DNA from: DAIRVC01 sp036803025
GTDB taxonomy: Bacteria > Chloroflexota > Anaerolineae > Anaerolineales > E44-bin32
Length of the DNA stretch: 6,248 nucleotides
Assembly: GCA_036803025.1 (NCBI GenBank)
Contig: DAIRVC010000157.1
Span: forward strand, 1 to 6,248
Direction of reading: 5' to 3'
Under the pieces are notes generated by a model. It was given only the letters and a program-made list of their open reading frames with translations, had not been told where the DNA came from and did not search any database. Positions 5,442 through 6,248 of the stretch are shown piece by piece. The position numbers and the translations under genes are program-made. Each line of letters opens with the position of its first letter. Position 1 is the first letter of the stretch.

Positions 5442-6248
5442 TCAGCCGGACGGCGCGATCGTACAGGAAGTAGTCCCAGGCCCAGTTGATCAAGACCAAC
5501 AACCGGTTGCGAAACCCGATCAGCTGGATCAGGTGGACGACCAGCCAGACGACCCAGGCCGGGAACCCAGTGAAGGAGATGCCGCGGATGAAAGCCACCG
5601 CGGCGTTTCGGCCGATCGTGGCCAATGATCCGGGATCGCGGTAGCGGAAAGGGATCGGCTCTTTTCCAGCGAGGGCGCGCCGGATGTTCTCGGCGGCCGT
5701 CTCGGCCATCTGCATCGCCACCGGGGCCATCATGGGGAGCCCTCTCCCCGCGGCCTCCAGGTAGGCGGCATCGCCGATCACGAACACCTCGGGGGAATCC
5801 GGAAGCCGCAGAGTCGGGAGCACCGGCACACGCCCCTGCGGCCCGGGGGCGGCGGCCAGATCGGAGGCCAGCGTTGAGGCGTGTGCTCCGGCGGCCCAGA
5901 TGAGACTGGCGGCCGGGATCTGCTCACCCGACCGCAACCGGATCACCTCGTCCGAGTACGATTCCACGACCGCACCGAGACGCACCTCCACGCCCTTTCG
6001 CACCAGGCGATCAGCGCCCGCGGCCGCCAGCCGCCTCGGCATCGCCGGCAGGAGCCTGTCGCTGGCCTCCAGGAGGATCACGCGCACTTCTCTGGCGTCC
6101 AATCCGGGGTAGTCACGCGCCAGGAGCACACGCCGGAGCTCGACGAGTGCGCCGGCCATCTCGACGCCGGTCGGCCCGCCGCCGGCGACGGCGAAAGCCA
6201 ACAGCTGACTGCGGCGCTCCGCCGAGCCCTCGTGCGCCGCTGCCTCGA
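5428..6248 (-). CDS. ndh: Type II NADH:quinone oxidoreductase (NDH-2), C-terminal part (cut by right edge)
   Basis: The last 272 residues of an FAD-dependent NADH dehydrogenase are visible. It passes electrons from NADH to quinone at the cytoplasmic face of the membrane without pumping protons. Counting from the right edge, the second Rossmann motif AVAGGGPTGVEMAG (19-32) binds NADH, followed by VILLEASDRLLP (56-67). IWAAG (116-120) and VFVIGDAAYL (154-163, the FAD-contacting Asp) are typical, as are MAPVAMQMAE and YRDPGSLATIGRNAAVA (202-218). A C-terminal hydrophobic and amphipathic region, FPAWVVWLVVHLIQLIGF (228-245), then NRLLVLINWAWDYF, is the family's membrane and quinone-site anchor. 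The frame runs unbroken past the right edge. The N-terminal FAD-binding GxGxxG half, about 160 residues, lies outside the window, so the TTG at 6201 is not a real start. The 3' end overlaps the convergent DUF1385 gene by 14 bases. Confidence 0.93.
   Translation of the reverse strand, partial: EAAAHEGSAERRSQLLAFAVAGGGPTGVEMAGALVELRRVLLARDYPGLDAREVRVILLEASDRLLPAMPRRLAAAGADRLVRKGVEVRLGAVVESYSDEVIRLRSGEQIPAASLIWAAGAHASTLASDLAAAPGPQGRVPVLPTLRLPDSPEVFVIGDAAYLEAAGRGLPMMAPVAMQMAETAAENIRRALAGKEPIPFRYRDPGSLATIGRNAAVAFIRGISFTGFPAWVVWLVVHLIQLIGFRNRLLVLINWAWDYFLYDRAVRLITPD

Overview
The window is high-GC DNA, mostly GC at third codon positions, tightly packed with bacterial genes. It carries six protein-coding genes on both strands, two of them cut by the window edges. 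I saw no RNA gene, CRISPR array, insertion sequence or integrase. The gene set suggests a bacterium of the Chloroflexota (Anaerolineae-like), but that is an inference from gene content and style (a MalT-type LAL regulator, a DUF1385/YqhQ membrane protein, an NDH-2 and a free-standing SbnI/SerK-like ParB-fold protein). No rRNA or other phylogenetic marker is present to confirm it.

Left block, minus strand (about 1-1797): a canonical -10 box at 1792-1797 precedes a small, unrecognised, probably beta-sandwich protein of 118 residues (1367-1723). The N-terminal 452 residues of a large MalT/LAL-type ATP-dependent transcription regulator follow (1357 down to the left edge). The stop codon of the first gene lies inside the Shine-Dalgarno sequence of the second, so the two look translationally coupled.

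Centre, minus strand (1922-2770): a complete 282-residue protein resembling SbnI/SerK, the free-serine kinases built on a ParB/Srx fold. It stands alone, with no siderophore or partitioning genes next to it. Its 3' flank (1798-1921) contains a run of ten C residues and a weak hairpin.

Right block, plus strand (2975-5441): a 351-base divergent intergenic region holds a good sigma-70-type promoter (TTGGCC, 17 bases, TATAAT) and a perfect AGGAGG. These lead into an M20-family metallo-dipeptidase (3122-4495) and, 25 bases later, a DUF1385/YqhQ-family membrane protein (4521-5441), probably one transcript. At the right edge a type II NADH:quinone oxidoreductase lies on the minus strand (5428 to beyond 6248). 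It converges on the DUF1385 gene, and their 3' ends overlap by 14 bases.

Most of this is ordinary housekeeping and regulatory sequence. The points most worth a second look are the isolated SbnI/SerK-like protein and the unknown 118-residue protein coupled to the LAL regulator.
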